From Bacteroidales bacterium (lineage in GTDB: Bacteria > Bacteroidota > Bacteroidia > Bacteroidales > VadinHA17): a DNA stretch of 64,000 bases. Under the pieces are notes generated by a model, which searched no databases, was not told the DNA's origin, and saw nothing but the letters and a program-made list of their open reading frames with translations. The stretch covers positions 1-64,000 of the forward strand of contig JAFGLJ010000027.1 in NCBI GenBank assembly GCA_016928075.1, given 5' to 3'. This document shows, piece by piece, positions 1 through 8,625 of the stretch. A program made the translations under genes and the position numbers. Position 1 is the stretch's first letter; each line of letters opens with the position of its first letter.

Positions 1-36
1 CTTAAGGTCGTGCTGGTTCGATTCCAGTCCTGGGCA
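1..36 (+). tRNA. tRNA 3' end, partial (probably tRNA-Leu)
   Basis: Only the 3' part of a tRNA is inside the window. The T arm is visible: stem GCTGG at 12-16, loop TTCGATT at 17-23, stem CCAGT at 24-28. It is followed by a 7-nt acceptor strand CCTGGGC (29-35) and discriminator A36. CCA is not encoded. Before the T arm, CTTAAGGTC looks like the 3' half of a long variable arm, which makes this a type II tRNA. An acceptor 5' strand GCCCAGG would fit tRNA-Leu. The anticodon lies outside the window, so the identity is inferred. Confidence 0.75.
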
Positions 37-40
37 CGGA

Positions 41-76
41 AAAAAAGCCAAACTGAAAAATCAGTTTGGCTTTTTT
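41..76. terminator. Strong bidirectional rho-independent terminator after the tRNA
   Basis: Positions 41-56 and 61-76 form a perfect 16-bp stem with a 4-nt A loop. The core is GCCAAACTGA / TCAGTTTGGC, flanked by A6 on the left and T6 on the right, so it can terminate transcription in either direction. It begins five bases after the end of the tRNA. Confidence 0.9.
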
Positions 77-302
77 GCATGGGGCATAGAGCAGGGAGCA
101 GGGGGCAGGGGGCAGGGAGCCAGCCTTCGTCCCGATGTATCGAGACTTCGGCTGGTAAAACAGGGGGCCAGCCTTCGTCCCGAGGACTCGGGACTACGGC
201 TGACGAGGCAGGGAGCAGGGAGTATCGACAACTAAATACCAAACAATCAAACATTTTTCTCCCAATTTATTATGTTTGTGTTAAACAAATAATGGATCAA
301 CC
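77..302. repeat. Intergenic repeat cluster: heptamers and two hairpin elements
   Basis: No gene is convincing here. Positions 84-118 are five in-phase heptamers of the GCAGGGR type, and 208-221 hold two more copies of GCAGGGA. Between them lie two directly repeated hairpin elements, 121-154 and 169-202. Each has an outer stem CAGCC/GGCTG, a 3-nt internal loop (TTC opposite TTC or TAC) and an inner stem. An ATG-initiated frame through this stretch exists but has repeat-derived composition and no family resemblance. Confidence 0.8.
271..278 (+). promoter_or_regulatory. Candidate Bacteroidota -7 box (TATGTTTG)
   Basis: TATGTTTG matches the Bacteroidota -7 consensus TAnnTTTG and lies 24 nt upstream of the aldo/keto reductase ATG. 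A clear -33 TTTG box is not seen at the usual spacing, so this is a sequence-match prediction only. Confidence 0.45.
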
Positions 303-1322
303 ATGAAAATAGATGACAAAGCAAACCCTTACAGATACATGGCCGATGAGGCCCGTTACGATAACATGCAATACCGCCGCTGCGGGAAAAGTGGCATATT
401 GCTACCGCTTATTTCACTGGGTTTATGGCATAATTTCGGATTCATCGATACAGTAAATAAAGCCCGTAATATAACCAGGAAGGCTTTTGATCATGGTATC
501 ACTCACTTTGACCTCGCAAATAATTATGGCCCACCATTCGGATCAGCAGAGGAAACATTCGGAATAATTCTGGAGAAGGATCTGGGATATTATCGCCATG
601 AGCTTTTTATTTCAACAAAAGCAGGATTCGATATGTGGGATGGTCCATATGGTAATTTTGGTTCGCGTAAGTATTTAATAACCAGTTTGGACCAGAGCCT
701 GAAAAGGATGGGGCTTGAATATGTCGACCTTTTCTACCACCACAGGCCTGACCCATATACACCGCTTGAAGAGACAATGCTAGCCCTTGACCAGATTGTC
801 AGATCAGGAAAAGCACTGTATGTCGGAATAAGTAACTATGATGCCGAAAGGACTGAGCAGGCATCGAAAATACTTGATGAACTGAAAACCCCCTTTATTA
901 TTCACCAGGCAAGATACTCACTCTTTGACAGATGGGTTGAGAATGGGTTGTTAGACACCCTTGAAAAATATGGAAAAGGGATGATAGCTTTCTCCCCTCT
1001 TGCCCAGGGTATGCTGACTGACAGGTATCTTGACGGTATCCCTGAAGATTCAAGGGCAGGTAAGGAGATGACATACCTGGACAAAAGACAGGTTCTACAG
1101 AAAATTGATAATGTTAAAGCCCTTAATAACATAGCATTATCAAGGGGTCAGAAACTGAGCCAGATGGCACTGAGCTGGATATTGAAAGACAAGAGGGTCA
1201 GCTCAGTACTGGTCGGGGTTAGTTCAGAGGTTCAAATCGTTGAGAACGTCAAGGCAATCAATAACCTGGAATTCTCAGATGCAGAAATAGAACAGATAAA
1301 CAAAATATTATCGGGGCAATAA
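303..1322 (+). CDS. Aldo/keto reductase, L-glyceraldehyde-3-phosphate reductase-like (YghZ/AKR14 type)
   Basis: Predicted cytosolic NADPH-dependent aldo/keto reductase of 339 residues, a usual length for the YghZ-like group, whose E. coli member reduces L-glyceraldehyde 3-phosphate and other aldehydes. The (beta/alpha)8 catalytic residues are visible: D70 and Y75 in DLANNYGPP, K106 in STKAG, and H146/H147 in FYHHRPD. The GFIDT and MWDGPYGNFGSRK segments are typical of this subfamily. The C-terminal region holds VGVSS, part of the cofactor site. I used ATG 303 because it follows a candidate -7 box at 271-278. The gene stands before lysC with a 37-nt gap, but nothing links the two in function. 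The substrate is inferred from the family. Confidence 0.88.
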   Translation: MKIDDKANPYRYMADEARYDNMQYRRCGKSGILLPLISLGLWHNFGFIDTVNKARNITRKAFDHGITHFDLANNYGPPFGSAEETFGIILEKDLGYYRHELFISTKAGFDMWDGPYGNFGSRKYLITSLDQSLKRMGLEYVDLFYHHRPDPYTPLEETMLALDQIVRSGKALYVGISNYDAERTEQASKILDELKTPFIIHQARYSLFDRWVENGLLDTLEKYGKGMIAFSPLAQGMLTDRYLDGIPEDSRAGKEMTYLDKRQVLQKIDNVKALNNIALSRGQKLSQMALSWILKDKRVSSVLVGVSSEVQIVENVKAINNLEFSDAEIEQINKILSGQ

Positions 1323-1359
1323 GGGGCTGCTCATGCAGGCATTTTAAAAATATAAGCAA

Positions 1360-2688
1360 ATGCAAGTATATAAATTTGGAGGAACATCAGTAGGATCGCC
1401 GGAAAGGATGAGGAATATGGCCGAAATTCTAAGAGGGAAAAAAGACCTCATAGTAGTTCTTTCAGCCATGTCGGGCACTACTGATAAACTTGTACATATA
1501 ACCAATCTCCTGTATGAGGGTATGAAAAAAGAAGCTTCCGAAGCATGTGAAACCCTCAGGGAAGAGTATTCCCTGTTAATACCGGAACTACTCGCTGATG
1601 ATCAAACAAGAAATGATGGACTGGAGATGGTATCATCACATTTTGACTATATCAGGTCATTCACACTCAAGGATTTTTCAAAGAATCAGGAAAAATCCAT
1701 ACTGGCACAGGGGGAACTCTTAAGCACGGCCCTATTCTTCCTCCTGGCAAAAGAGATTGGTTTAAACGCGTCATTTTTGCCCGCGCTTAATTTTATGAGG
1801 ATCGACAAGGATGGGGAACCGGATATGTTCTATATTGAGGAAAATCTCCGGCGGGAACTGAAAAATCATCTCCACAGTGACCTGGTAATAACACAGGGTT
1901 ACATATGCCGCAATGCCTACGGGGAGGTTGATAACCTTAAAAGAGGAGGCAGTGATTATAGTGCGACGTTAATAGGAGCAGTAATCAATGTTAGCGAGAT
2001 ACAAATATGGACAGATATTAACGGCCTGCATAATAATGATCCACGTTATGTTCCAGGAACAAGGGTAATACGGGAACTATCATTTGACGAGGCTGCAGAA
2101 CTGGCTTATTTCGGTGCAAAGATACTTCACCCCAGCAGCGTTGTTCCTGCCAGGCAAAAAGATATCCCTGTGCGACTTAAGAACAGTCTGCAGCCTGATG
2201 ATGAAGGCACAATCATAAGCTCAGCCTATAAAAAGCAGGGCTATAAGGCGGTTGCTGCAAAAGATGGTATCACGGTAATTAAAATAAAGTCTGACAGGAT
2301 GCTGCAGGCTTATGGTTTCCTGCGAAAGGTATTTGAAATATTTGAAATCTACCGGACCCCAATTGATATGATAACAACCTCTGAGGTTGCAGTATCACTC
2401 ACTGTAGATGATGATACAAATCTTGACAAAATTGTCCGGGATCTCGAGGAACTTGGAACCGTAGAAGTTGAGAGTAATCAGACATTAATATGTGTTGTAG
2501 GTGATTTCATAGCTGAAAGAACAGGTACAACAGTTGAATTATTTAATGCGCTCAGAGAAATACCCCTTAGAATGATATCATACGGAGGCAGCAGGCATAA
2601 TGTTACCCTGCTAACCGACAGTAAATATAAAGCAGATGCATTAATGGCCCTGAACCAGGAATTATTTAATACAAATAAGCATGTTTAA
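1360..2688 (+). CDS. lysC: Aspartate kinase (monofunctional, LysC type)
   Basis: Catalyses ATP-dependent phosphorylation of L-aspartate, the first step to lysine, threonine, methionine and diaminopimelate. The N-terminal motif KFGGTSVGS (residues 5-13) is the kinase signature. KRGGSDYSATLIGA and the IWTDINGLHNNDPR segment complete the amino-acid-kinase fold. The last ~140 residues carry two ACT-type regulatory modules, so feedback inhibition by an amino acid is expected. At 442 residues it has the length of E. coli aspartokinase III. It overlaps the next gene, lysA, by 8 bp, so the two are probably translationally coupled as first and last steps of the lysine pathway. No homoserine dehydrogenase domain is fused to it. 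Confidence 0.95.
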   Translation: MQVYKFGGTSVGSPERMRNMAEILRGKKDLIVVLSAMSGTTDKLVHITNLLYEGMKKEASEACETLREEYSLLIPELLADDQTRNDGLEMVSSHFDYIRSFTLKDFSKNQEKSILAQGELLSTALFFLLAKEIGLNASFLPALNFMRIDKDGEPDMFYIEENLRRELKNHLHSDLVITQGYICRNAYGEVDNLKRGGSDYSATLIGAVINVSEIQIWTDINGLHNNDPRYVPGTRVIRELSFDEAAELAYFGAKILHPSSVVPARQKDIPVRLKNSLQPDDEGTIISSAYKKQGYKAVAAKDGITVIKIKSDRMLQAYGFLRKVFEIFEIYRTPIDMITTSEVAVSLTVDDDTNLDKIVRDLEELGTVEVESNQTLICVVGDFIAERTGTTVELFNALREIPLRMISYGGSRHNVTLLTDSKYKADALMALNQELFNTNKHV

Positions 2689-3829
2689 TAAAGATATAGC
2701 AGGCAGGCTGGCAAAGCTGAAAACACCATTCTATTATTACGACATGGATATGCTTGACAAAACAGTCGGTTTGATCAGGAAAGAAGCTGAAAGATATAGC
2801 TATAAAATACATTATGCTTTAAAATCAAACGCCAATGAAAGAATTCTGAGTAAAATATCATCATCAGGACTTGGTGCTGACTGTGTGAGCGGAAATGAAA
2901 TACTGATGGCCCTGAAAACAGGGTTCCGTGCGAAAGATATCGTATTTGCCGGTGTGGGAAAAACAGATGAAGAAATAATAACCGGCATAAACAACGATAT
3001 ATTCTGCTTTAATGTGGAGTCAATCCAGGAAATGGAAGTAATAGATAAATTATCCTCTGAAAGGAACTACACCTCGAGGATTGCCCTCAGGATTAACCCT
3101 GATATAGAAGCTTACACTCATAAATATATTACAACGGGGATCGAGGAAACCAAGTTTGGTATTAATATCTGGGAACTGGATAATGTTATTGAAACGTTAC
3201 ATTCTCTTCATAATATAGAACTGATAGGCCTGCATTTCCACATTGGCTCGCAAATAAGGAGAATGAATGCATTTAAAAGCCTATGTACCCGTGTAAACGA
3301 ATTGCAGACATGGTTTGAAAACAGAAATATCACTATCGATCATATCAATGTTGGGGGTGGCTTGGGAATCAATTACGATGACCCCGATGAAATTCCTGAT
3401 TTTGAAGAATATTTCGGTATTTTCAATGAACTTCTTGAATTAAGGAGTGGGCAGACAGTCCATTTTGAACCCGGTCGATCAGTAACAGGACAAACAGGCA
3501 GTCTAATTACCAGGGTACTTTATATAAAAAACGGAAGTCATACAAATTTTGCAATAGTGGATGCCGGTATGACCGACCTTATAAGACCGGCACTCTATCA
3601 GGCACATCATAAGATTGAGAATATCATCTCTCAAAAAGCTCGTGAAAAATACACTGTTGTGGGACCTATTTGTGAATCGAGCGACAGTTTTGGAAAATAT
3701 ATTGAACTGTCACTTACCGAACGTGGTGATCTGCTCGCTATACGTTCAGCAGGTGCCTACGGTGAAGTGATGACATCAAACTATAACCTGAGGAATAAAG
3801 CCCCGGCAGTGTTTTCGGTAGATTTATAA
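2681..3829 (+). CDS. lysA: Diaminopimelate decarboxylase
   Basis: PLP enzyme that decarboxylates meso-diaminopimelate to L-lysine, the last step of the pathway. Fold type III alanine-racemase-like barrel. K48 in HYALKSNAN is the Schiff-base lysine. HFHIGSQ (around 185) and GGGLGINY bind PLP phosphate, EPGRS lies near residue 262, and CESSDSF near residue 330 supplies the cysteine at the partner active site of the dimer. The C-terminal SNYNLRNKAP motif is typical. At 382 residues it is somewhat short for LysA but complete. The ATG overlaps the 3' end of lysC by 8 bp, which supports one transcript and this start. Confidence 0.95.
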   Translation: MFNKDIAGRLAKLKTPFYYYDMDMLDKTVGLIRKEAERYSYKIHYALKSNANERILSKISSSGLGADCVSGNEILMALKTGFRAKDIVFAGVGKTDEEIITGINNDIFCFNVESIQEMEVIDKLSSERNYTSRIALRINPDIEAYTHKYITTGIEETKFGINIWELDNVIETLHSLHNIELIGLHFHIGSQIRRMNAFKSLCTRVNELQTWFENRNITIDHINVGGGLGINYDDPDEIPDFEEYFGIFNELLELRSGQTVHFEPGRSVTGQTGSLITRVLYIKNGSHTNFAIVDAGMTDLIRPALYQAHHKIENIISQKAREKYTVVGPICESSDSFGKYIELSLTERGDLLAIRSAGAYGEVMTSNYNLRNKAPAVFSVDL

Positions 3830-3854
3830 GTATCTGTATCATCCTTTTATTTGC

Positions 3855-3862
3855 TATTTTTG
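3855..3862 (+). promoter_or_regulatory. Candidate -7 box (TATTTTTG) almost on the kinase start codon
   Basis: TATTTTTG matches TAnnTTTG and ends only 4 nt before the ATG at 3867. The transcript start would therefore fall on or next to the start codon, giving a leaderless mRNA. TCTG at 3833-3836 is a weak -33 candidate at about the right distance. Prediction only. Confidence 0.4.
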
Positions 3863-3866
3863 CTTT

Positions 3867-4709
3867 ATGATTATTATAGCAGACAGCGGATCAACAAATA
3901 CAAACTGGATCATTTCAGATGACCGGTCAGTTATTGAAAAAGTAAAAACCGAAGGATTGAATCCTAATTTCTCCTCATCTGATCATATCTCTTCAGTAGT
4001 AAAAGAAAACATATTGCCCCTTGTTCATGATTCTGAGAATATAAGAATCTATTTCTATGGGTCGGGATGCTCTGGTAATTATTTGTGCAACAAGGTAAAA
4101 GAGGCAATCAGGAAAATATTCAGGAATGCTGACATTGAGGTTAACAGTGACCTTCTCGGATCTGCCCGCGCTTTACTCGGGCGGGATGAAGGAATAGCCT
4201 GCATCCTGGGTACGGGATCAAATTCATGCCTTTACGATGGGGAAAAAATAACAGCCAACATATCTCCGCTTGGCTTTATACTTGGAGATGAAGGAAGCGG
4301 TGCCTACCTGGGCAAACGCCTTCTGGCAGACCATCTTAAGGGTATCATGCCGCCTGGTGTGTCAGAATTGTTCAGCAGTAAGTATGATACCCACAAAGAC
4401 CTTGTAATAGAAAAAGTATACCGTGGTGAGTTTCCCAGTAAATACATTGCGAGTTTTGTTGTCTTCCTTAAAGACAATATCAGCAATCCATATTGCTCAG
4501 AACTGGTTGAAGATTCTTTTCGTGATTTCATTAACCGTAATATAAAATTCTACGAAAGATACGATATACTGACTATATCTTTCACAGGATCCATTGCATG
4601 GCATTTTGATAGTATCCTGAGAAAAGTAATGAAGTCATATGATCTGAATATGGGTGAGATAATTAAAGAGCCGGCTGATAAAATAATGGAGTTTCACTTA
4701 GGTAAATAG
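3867..4709 (+). CDS. BadF/BadG-family sugar kinase, probable N-acetylmuramate/GlcNAc kinase (MurK-like)
   Basis: ASKHA-fold kinase of 280 residues in the N-acetylglucosamine kinase / BadF-BadG-BcrA-BcrD ATPase family. The phosphate-1 motif DSGSTNTNW starts at residue 6. The second ATP-binding segment is GTGSNSCLYDG, followed by GFILGDEGSGAYLGKRLL, a typical GlcNAc-kinase motif. It lies 9 nt upstream of murQ, whose substrate is MurNAc 6-phosphate. In Tannerella forsythia a kinase of this family (MurK) next to MurQ phosphorylates N-acetylmuramic acid, so the same role in peptidoglycan recycling is inferred here. A GlcNAc kinase remains possible. No membrane segments. Confidence 0.8.
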   Translation: MIIIADSGSTNTNWIISDDRSVIEKVKTEGLNPNFSSSDHISSVVKENILPLVHDSENIRIYFYGSGCSGNYLCNKVKEAIRKIFRNADIEVNSDLLGSARALLGRDEGIACILGTGSNSCLYDGEKITANISPLGFILGDEGSGAYLGKRLLADHLKGIMPPGVSELFSSKYDTHKDLVIEKVYRGEFPSKYIASFVVFLKDNISNPYCSELVEDSFRDFINRNIKFYERYDILTISFTGSIAWHFDSILRKVMKSYDLNMGEIIKEPADKIMEFHLGK

Positions 4710-4718
4710 CATATAAGT

Positions 4719-5537
4719 ATGTCATCAGATAATAATATAACCGAGTCAGAATCTTTGTACAGGGATATAGACAAAATGCCAACACGCCAGATACTGGAAC
4801 ATATCAACGATGAAGACCAGAAAATAGTGCCCATTGTACGGTCAGTTATACCGGCTATTGAAAAACTTGTTGAGGAAGTGGTTGTAAAGATGAGAAAGGG
4901 AGGCCGTTTGTTTTATATAGGAGCCGGTACCAGCGGAAGGCTGGGGATAGTTGATGCATCAGAAATACCCCCGACTTATGGACTTAACCATGGTTTTGTG
5001 ATTGGGCTTATTGCCGGTGGCGACGGTGCAATACGTAAGGCTGTGGAAAAAGCCGAGGATAACGAAGAACTGGGATGGAATGACCTTCAGGCATATGGTA
5101 TTGACAGAACTGATGCCGTGGTGGGCATAGCCGCCTCAGGACGAACTCCATATGTTATAGGAGCCCTGAAAAGGGCAAGAAAAAAGAATATATTAACAGC
5201 ATGCATAACAAGTAATCCCAATACTGAACTTGAAAAACATGCTGATATACCTATAGTAGCTGTTACAGGCCCCGAATTCGTAACAGGCAGCACAAGGATG
5301 AAAGCTGGAACAGCACAAAAATTGATCCTGAATATGCTAACCACGGCCGTAATGATAAAGCTGGGCAGGGTCAAGGGAAATAAGATGGTTCATATGCAGC
5401 TCACCAACCAGAAACTCATTGAAAGAGGCATAAAAATGATTGTGGAAGAGCTGGGTATCGACAGCGAAAAGGCACGTAATTTATTATTGCTTCATGGCTC
5501 GGTAAATAAGGCTTTGGCAGCAATGAGTGAAAAATAA
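4719..5537 (+). CDS. murQ: N-acetylmuramic acid 6-phosphate etherase
   Basis: Cleaves the D-lactyl ether of MurNAc 6-phosphate to give GlcNAc 6-phosphate and lactate in cell-wall recycling. A SIS domain fills most of its 272 residues. GAGTSGRLG (about 68-76) is the sugar-phosphate loop, followed by VDASEIPPTYG with the conserved glutamate, then GIAASGRTPYV and the signature TGSTRMKAGTAQK near residue 191. E. coli MurQ is ~298 residues, and the C-terminal helical part is present (ERGIKMIVEELG...KARNLLLLHGSV). The start ATG 4719 is 9 nt after the kinase stop, so the two genes are probably co-transcribed. The next gene is convergent. Confidence 0.95.
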   Translation: MSSDNNITESESLYRDIDKMPTRQILEHINDEDQKIVPIVRSVIPAIEKLVEEVVVKMRKGGRLFYIGAGTSGRLGIVDASEIPPTYGLNHGFVIGLIAGGDGAIRKAVEKAEDNEELGWNDLQAYGIDRTDAVVGIAASGRTPYVIGALKRARKKNILTACITSNPNTELEKHADIPIVAVTGPEFVTGSTRMKAGTAQKLILNMLTTAVMIKLGRVKGNKMVHMQLTNQKLIERGIKMIVEELGIDSEKARNLLLLHGSVNKALAAMSEK

Positions 5538-5590
5538 AAGCGTGGATTTAACTACACCAAAACAAGTCAGATCCACGCCCTTCGAAGTTG

Positions 5591-6289
5591 CTAATTCTTC
5601 GGCTTTCGTTCCAGCTTTTTGATTACCAGCGAGCGGTCGCGCTCTGTTCCACCCTTCTTATCAACATAATCAACATAGGCGATATAGGTATTTACCTCGT
5701 TCGGAATAAGCTGATTTATCCGTATATAAGCATCATTCATATAACCGCGCAGGTCAAAATTATTGTGATGCTCTTCCCATACATCAACATAATATACGTA
5801 GGGACCGAGATCATAAAATATAACCTTACCATTGGAATTCGTATTGCCTTCAGCCACCATGTTGGTTTCGTTGTCCCAATCATTTAGTGTGGGATACAGA
5901 CGTACATTAGCCCCCGGAACAGGATATTCATCATACCATTCCAGTACCTCAATCTCCAGTATAGTGTTGGAAACCACCGTAATGGTCTGATATGCACGAT
6001 CAATGGATCCTGTTCTGCTATATGCAGTGAGAATCACTTCGTATGTGCCGGAAGCAGAATAACTGTGAACAGGATTTACTGCATTGGAAATATAGCCGTC
6101 ACCAAAATCCCACTCAAAATCAATTGCATTATACGATTCATTGGTGAAATAGACATCTTCACCAATGTAAGCCTGAACCCTGTCAGTAAAGAAAAAAGCA
6201 TCCGGGTAAATCTCGCATGAACTGAGAATTACAGGAAGCAGAAATAATATGTAGAAGATTTTTCTCATGACTCTGATATTTTGTTTCAT
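5591..6289 (-). CDS. PKD-domain surface lipoprotein, function unknown
   Basis: Predicted lipoprotein of 232 residues: the N-terminal hydrophobic stretch ends in the lipobox LSSC with Cys25 as the acylation site. Met8 (MRKIF) is an alternative start that leaves the signal intact. Residues ~37-105 form one PKD domain, shown by VYFTNES, WDFGDG and YSASGTYEVILTAY. The remaining ~120 residues contain a second beta-rich segment (VPGANVRLYP...NSNGKVIFYDL) resembling a carboxypeptidase-regulatory-like/transthyretin-type fold. No enzymatic motif. PKD modules usually mediate protein or carbohydrate contacts at the cell surface. It stands alone, convergent with murQ, so context gives no further hint. 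Confidence 0.75.
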   Translation of the reverse strand: MKQNIRVMRKIFYILFLLPVILSSCEIYPDAFFFTDRVQAYIGEDVYFTNESYNAIDFEWDFGDGYISNAVNPVHSYSASGTYEVILTAYSRTGSIDRAYQTITVVSNTILEIEVLEWYDEYPVPGANVRLYPTLNDWDNETNMVAEGNTNSNGKVIFYDLGPYVYYVDVWEEHHNNFDLRGYMNDAYIRINQLIPNEVNTYIAYVDYVDKKGGTERDRSLVIKKLERKPKN

Positions 6290-6603
6290 TAAACATAAAT
6301 CAAAATATGTGCCAACCGGAAGTATCAGGTATTATTTATTAGTTATGATCTATGATTTATGATTTATTATCTAGTTGATTAGTAGTGTTTCAGGGAGATA
6401 AAACAATTGTTAAGGTGTTGAACCGGGCTGTGTGAGTTTGCCGAAGGCAGGCGAACATTGCGAGCTCACAGGACTTATATGCTTTAAGCATATTCGCCCT
6501 GTTCGGTTCCATCATTGCAATATTCGCTCCACCTGAACTTTAGCAACAGATTATTGTTTTTCAAGACAGTAAGTATTACTGTTTACCTGTGCAAAAATAT
6601 CAT
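6290..6603. repeat. Intergenic repeats upstream of thrS
   Basis: No gene seen. Positions 6331-6372 are six in-phase heptamers of the form ATnATyT (ATTATTT, ATTAGTT, ATGATCT, ATGATTT twice, ATTATCT). Position 6420 starts a copy of a dispersed element beginning GAACCGGGC that aligns over about 50 bp with 20567 onward. A hairpin with arms ACAGG/CCTGT and TATGCTT/AAGCATA lies at about 6469-6503, and an inverted CGGTTCC closes the element near 6504-6510. Confidence 0.7.
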
Positions 6604-6611
6604 TATCTTTG
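6604..6611 (+). promoter_or_regulatory. Candidate -7 box (TATCTTTG) of the thrS-infC-rpmI-rplT cluster
   Basis: TATCTTTG matches TAnnTTTG and ends 28 nt before the thrS ATG at 6640. A plausible but imperfect -33 element (GTTTA, 6581-6585) lies about 19 nt upstream. The short leader leaves no room for a T-box. Confidence 0.55.
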
Positions 6612-6639
6612 CATCCAGGTTTTTTAAGAGAAAAACAAT

Positions 6640-8577
6640 ATGATAGTTATAAAGTTTCCTGATAATTCTGTAAAGGAATTTAAACGTGGTGTAAGCAGTC
6701 TGGAAATAGCTGAGAGTATAAGCCCGGGCCTTGCCAGGGAGGTATATGCATCCACAGTTAACGGGGATGTAAGAGACCTTTCCAGGCCTGTCAATGAAGA
6801 CTCTTCGATTATTTTCCATAAATGGGAAGATAAGGAAGCAAAACATGCCTTCTGGCACACCAGTGCCCACCTAATGGCATCTGCCCTGGAAGCACTGTAT
6901 CCCGGTATCAAGTTTGGCATCGGCCCTTCTGTTGAGAATGGTTTTTACTATGACGTGGATCCGGGAGACGGTGTAGTTATCAGTGAAGCTGATTTTCCCT
7001 CTATTGAGGACAAGATGAGGGAGCTGGCAAAGGATAATAATAAGATGGAAAGGATAGAGATAAGTAAGGCAGATGCTATGAAACTGTTTCAGGAAAAAGG
7101 CGATGAATATAAAACAGAACTTATCAGCGAACTCGAGGATGGTACAATTTCATTATATAAACTTGGTGCTTTTACCGACCTTTGCCGCGGCCCGCACATG
7201 CCTGATACTGAAAAAATAAAAGCCATTAAACTGCTTAGCGTGGCCGGAGCATACTGGAGGGGAGACGAGAAAAGGAAAATGATGACCAGGATCTACGGCA
7301 TCACATTCCCAAAGCAAAAGCTCATGGATGAATACCTTGCTATGCTTGAAGAAGCAAAAAAGCGTGACCACAGGAGAATAGGAAGAGAACTCGAGCTGTT
7401 TGCTTTCTCGCAGAAAGTGGGAATGGGGCTGCCATTATGGTTATCAAGGGGAGCTGACCTCAGACAGAGACTGATCGACTTTTTGACTGCAGAACTTAAG
7501 CGCAGGGATTATAATATTGTATCAACTCCCCATATTGGCAATGTTGAGTTGTACAAAATATCAGGACATTATGAAAAATACGGGGCTGCCTCCTTTCAGC
7601 CCATGAATACTCCACAAGAAGGTGAGCAGTTTATGCTTAAGCCCATGAACTGCCCTCATCATTGTGAAATATATAATGCTACATCTCATTCCTATAAGGA
7701 CCTCCCGATCCGAATGGCTGAATTCGGTACCGTTTACAGGTATGAACAACACGGGGAACTGCACGGATTAACAAGAGTCAGAAGTTTCACACAGGACGAT
7801 GCTCACCATTTTTGTGAACCTGACCAGATGAAGGAAGAGTTTAAGAATGTTATCGACCTTGTGCAATGGGTCTTCAAATCACTCAACTTCAATGATTATA
7901 AAGCTCAAATTTCACTGCGTGACCCCAACAATAAGGAAAAATATATAGGAAACGATGAGAACTGGGAAAAAGCAGAGAGAGCTATAATAGAAGCTGCCGA
8001 TGAAAAAGGATTGGATACAACCGTTGTGGAAGGTGAAGCAGCTTTTTATGGACCTAAACTCGATTTCATGGTCAGGGATGCAATTGGTCGTGAATGGCAG
8101 CTTGGAACAATACAGGTGGATTATAACCTGCCCGAACGTTTCGACATGACCTACATTGGTACGGATAATCAAAAACACAGGCCCGTTATGTTGCACAGGG
8201 CAATATTCGGAAGCCTTGAAAGATTTGTCGCCCTACTTATCGAAAGCACCGCAGGTAAATTTCCTCTCTGGCTGAGTCCTGACCAGGTTATTATACTGCC
8301 AATCAGTGAAAAATACTATCATTATTCAAAAAAAGTTTTAAATTTCTTAAATAATTCCGATATTCGCACACTGATTGACGAACGAAATGAAAAGATAGGT
8401 AAGAAGATAAGGGATAATGAGTTAAAGAGGATTCCCTACCTTCTTATCATTGGTGAAAAGGAAGAAAAATCTTCTACAGTATCTGTCAGAAAACAGGGTG
8501 AAGGGGATAAGGGAGTTATGAAACTGGAAGATTTTGTTGATTTTATAAAAGAAGAGATAAAAAACGAGTTAGGATAG
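6640..8577 (+). CDS. thrS: Threonyl-tRNA synthetase
   Basis: Class II synthetase of 645 residues that charges tRNA-Thr in the cytosol. Domain order: TGS domain (1 to about 61), the editing/SAD domain with [12 protein letters not shown] and the [13 protein letters not shown] segment [13 protein letters not shown], the class II catalytic core, and the C-terminal anticodon-binding domain (IILPISEKY to the end). Core motifs are visible: motif 2 [26 protein letters not shown], zinc-ligand region [14 protein letters not shown], and motif 3 region [14 protein letters not shown]. Full length, no missing elements. It heads the conserved translation cluster with infC, rpmI and rplT. Confidence 0.97.
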   Translation: MIVIKFPDNSVKEFKRGVSSLEIAESISPGLAREVYASTVNGDVRDLSRPVNEDSSIIFHKWEDKEAKHAFWHTSAHLMASALEALYPGIKFGIGPSVENGFYYDVDPGDGVVISEADFPSIEDKMRELAKDNNKMERIEISKADAMKLFQEKGDEYKTELISELEDGTISLYKLGAFTDLCRGPHMPDTEKIKAIKLLSVAGAYWRGDEKRKMMTRIYGITFPKQKLMDEYLAMLEEAKKRDHRRIGRELELFAFSQKVGMGLPLWLSRGADLRQRLIDFLTAELKRRDYNIVSTPHIGNVELYKISGHYEKYGAASFQPMNTPQEGEQFMLKPMNCPHHCEIYNATSHSYKDLPIRMAEFGTVYRYEQHGELHGLTRVRSFTQDDAHHFCEPDQMKEEFKNVIDLVQWVFKSLNFNDYKAQISLRDPNNKEKYIGNDENWEKAERAIIEAADEKGLDTTVVEGEAAFYGPKLDFMVRDAIGREWQLGTIQVDYNLPERFDMTYIGTDNQKHRPVMLHRAIFGSLERFVALLIESTAGKFPLWLSPDQVIILPISEKYYHYSKKVLNFLNNSDIRTLIDERNEKIGKKIRDNELKRIPYLLIIGEKEEKSSTVSVRKQGEGDKGVMKLEDFVDFIKEEIKNELG

Positions 8578-8610
8578 CTGAAAGAAAATTATATCCGCAA
8601 AACTAAATTT

Positions 8611-8617
8611 AAGGAGG
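8611..8617 (+). promoter_or_regulatory. Strong Shine-Dalgarno AAGGAGG that sets an AUA start for infC
   Basis: AAGGAGG is an unusually strong ribosome binding site for this window. It is 8 nt from ATA at 8626 but 29 nt from the first ATG (8647), so it points to the ATA codon. Confidence 0.7.
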
Positions 8618-8625
8618 AACAAAAA

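Noticed and set aside
10..306. 98-residue frame through the repeat cluster after the tRNA
   Set aside because: It starts inside the tRNA, crosses a terminator and translates tandem repeats; composition is not protein-like.
5540..5578. Hairpin GCGTGGAT / ATCCACGC as a murQ terminator
   Set aside because: 8-bp stem with a 23-nt loop and no T tract; too weak to claim.
6290..6639. T-box or other riboswitch upstream of thrS
   Set aside because: T-boxes are not expected in Bacteroidota and the leader after the -7 box is under 30 nt; the rest is repeat DNA.
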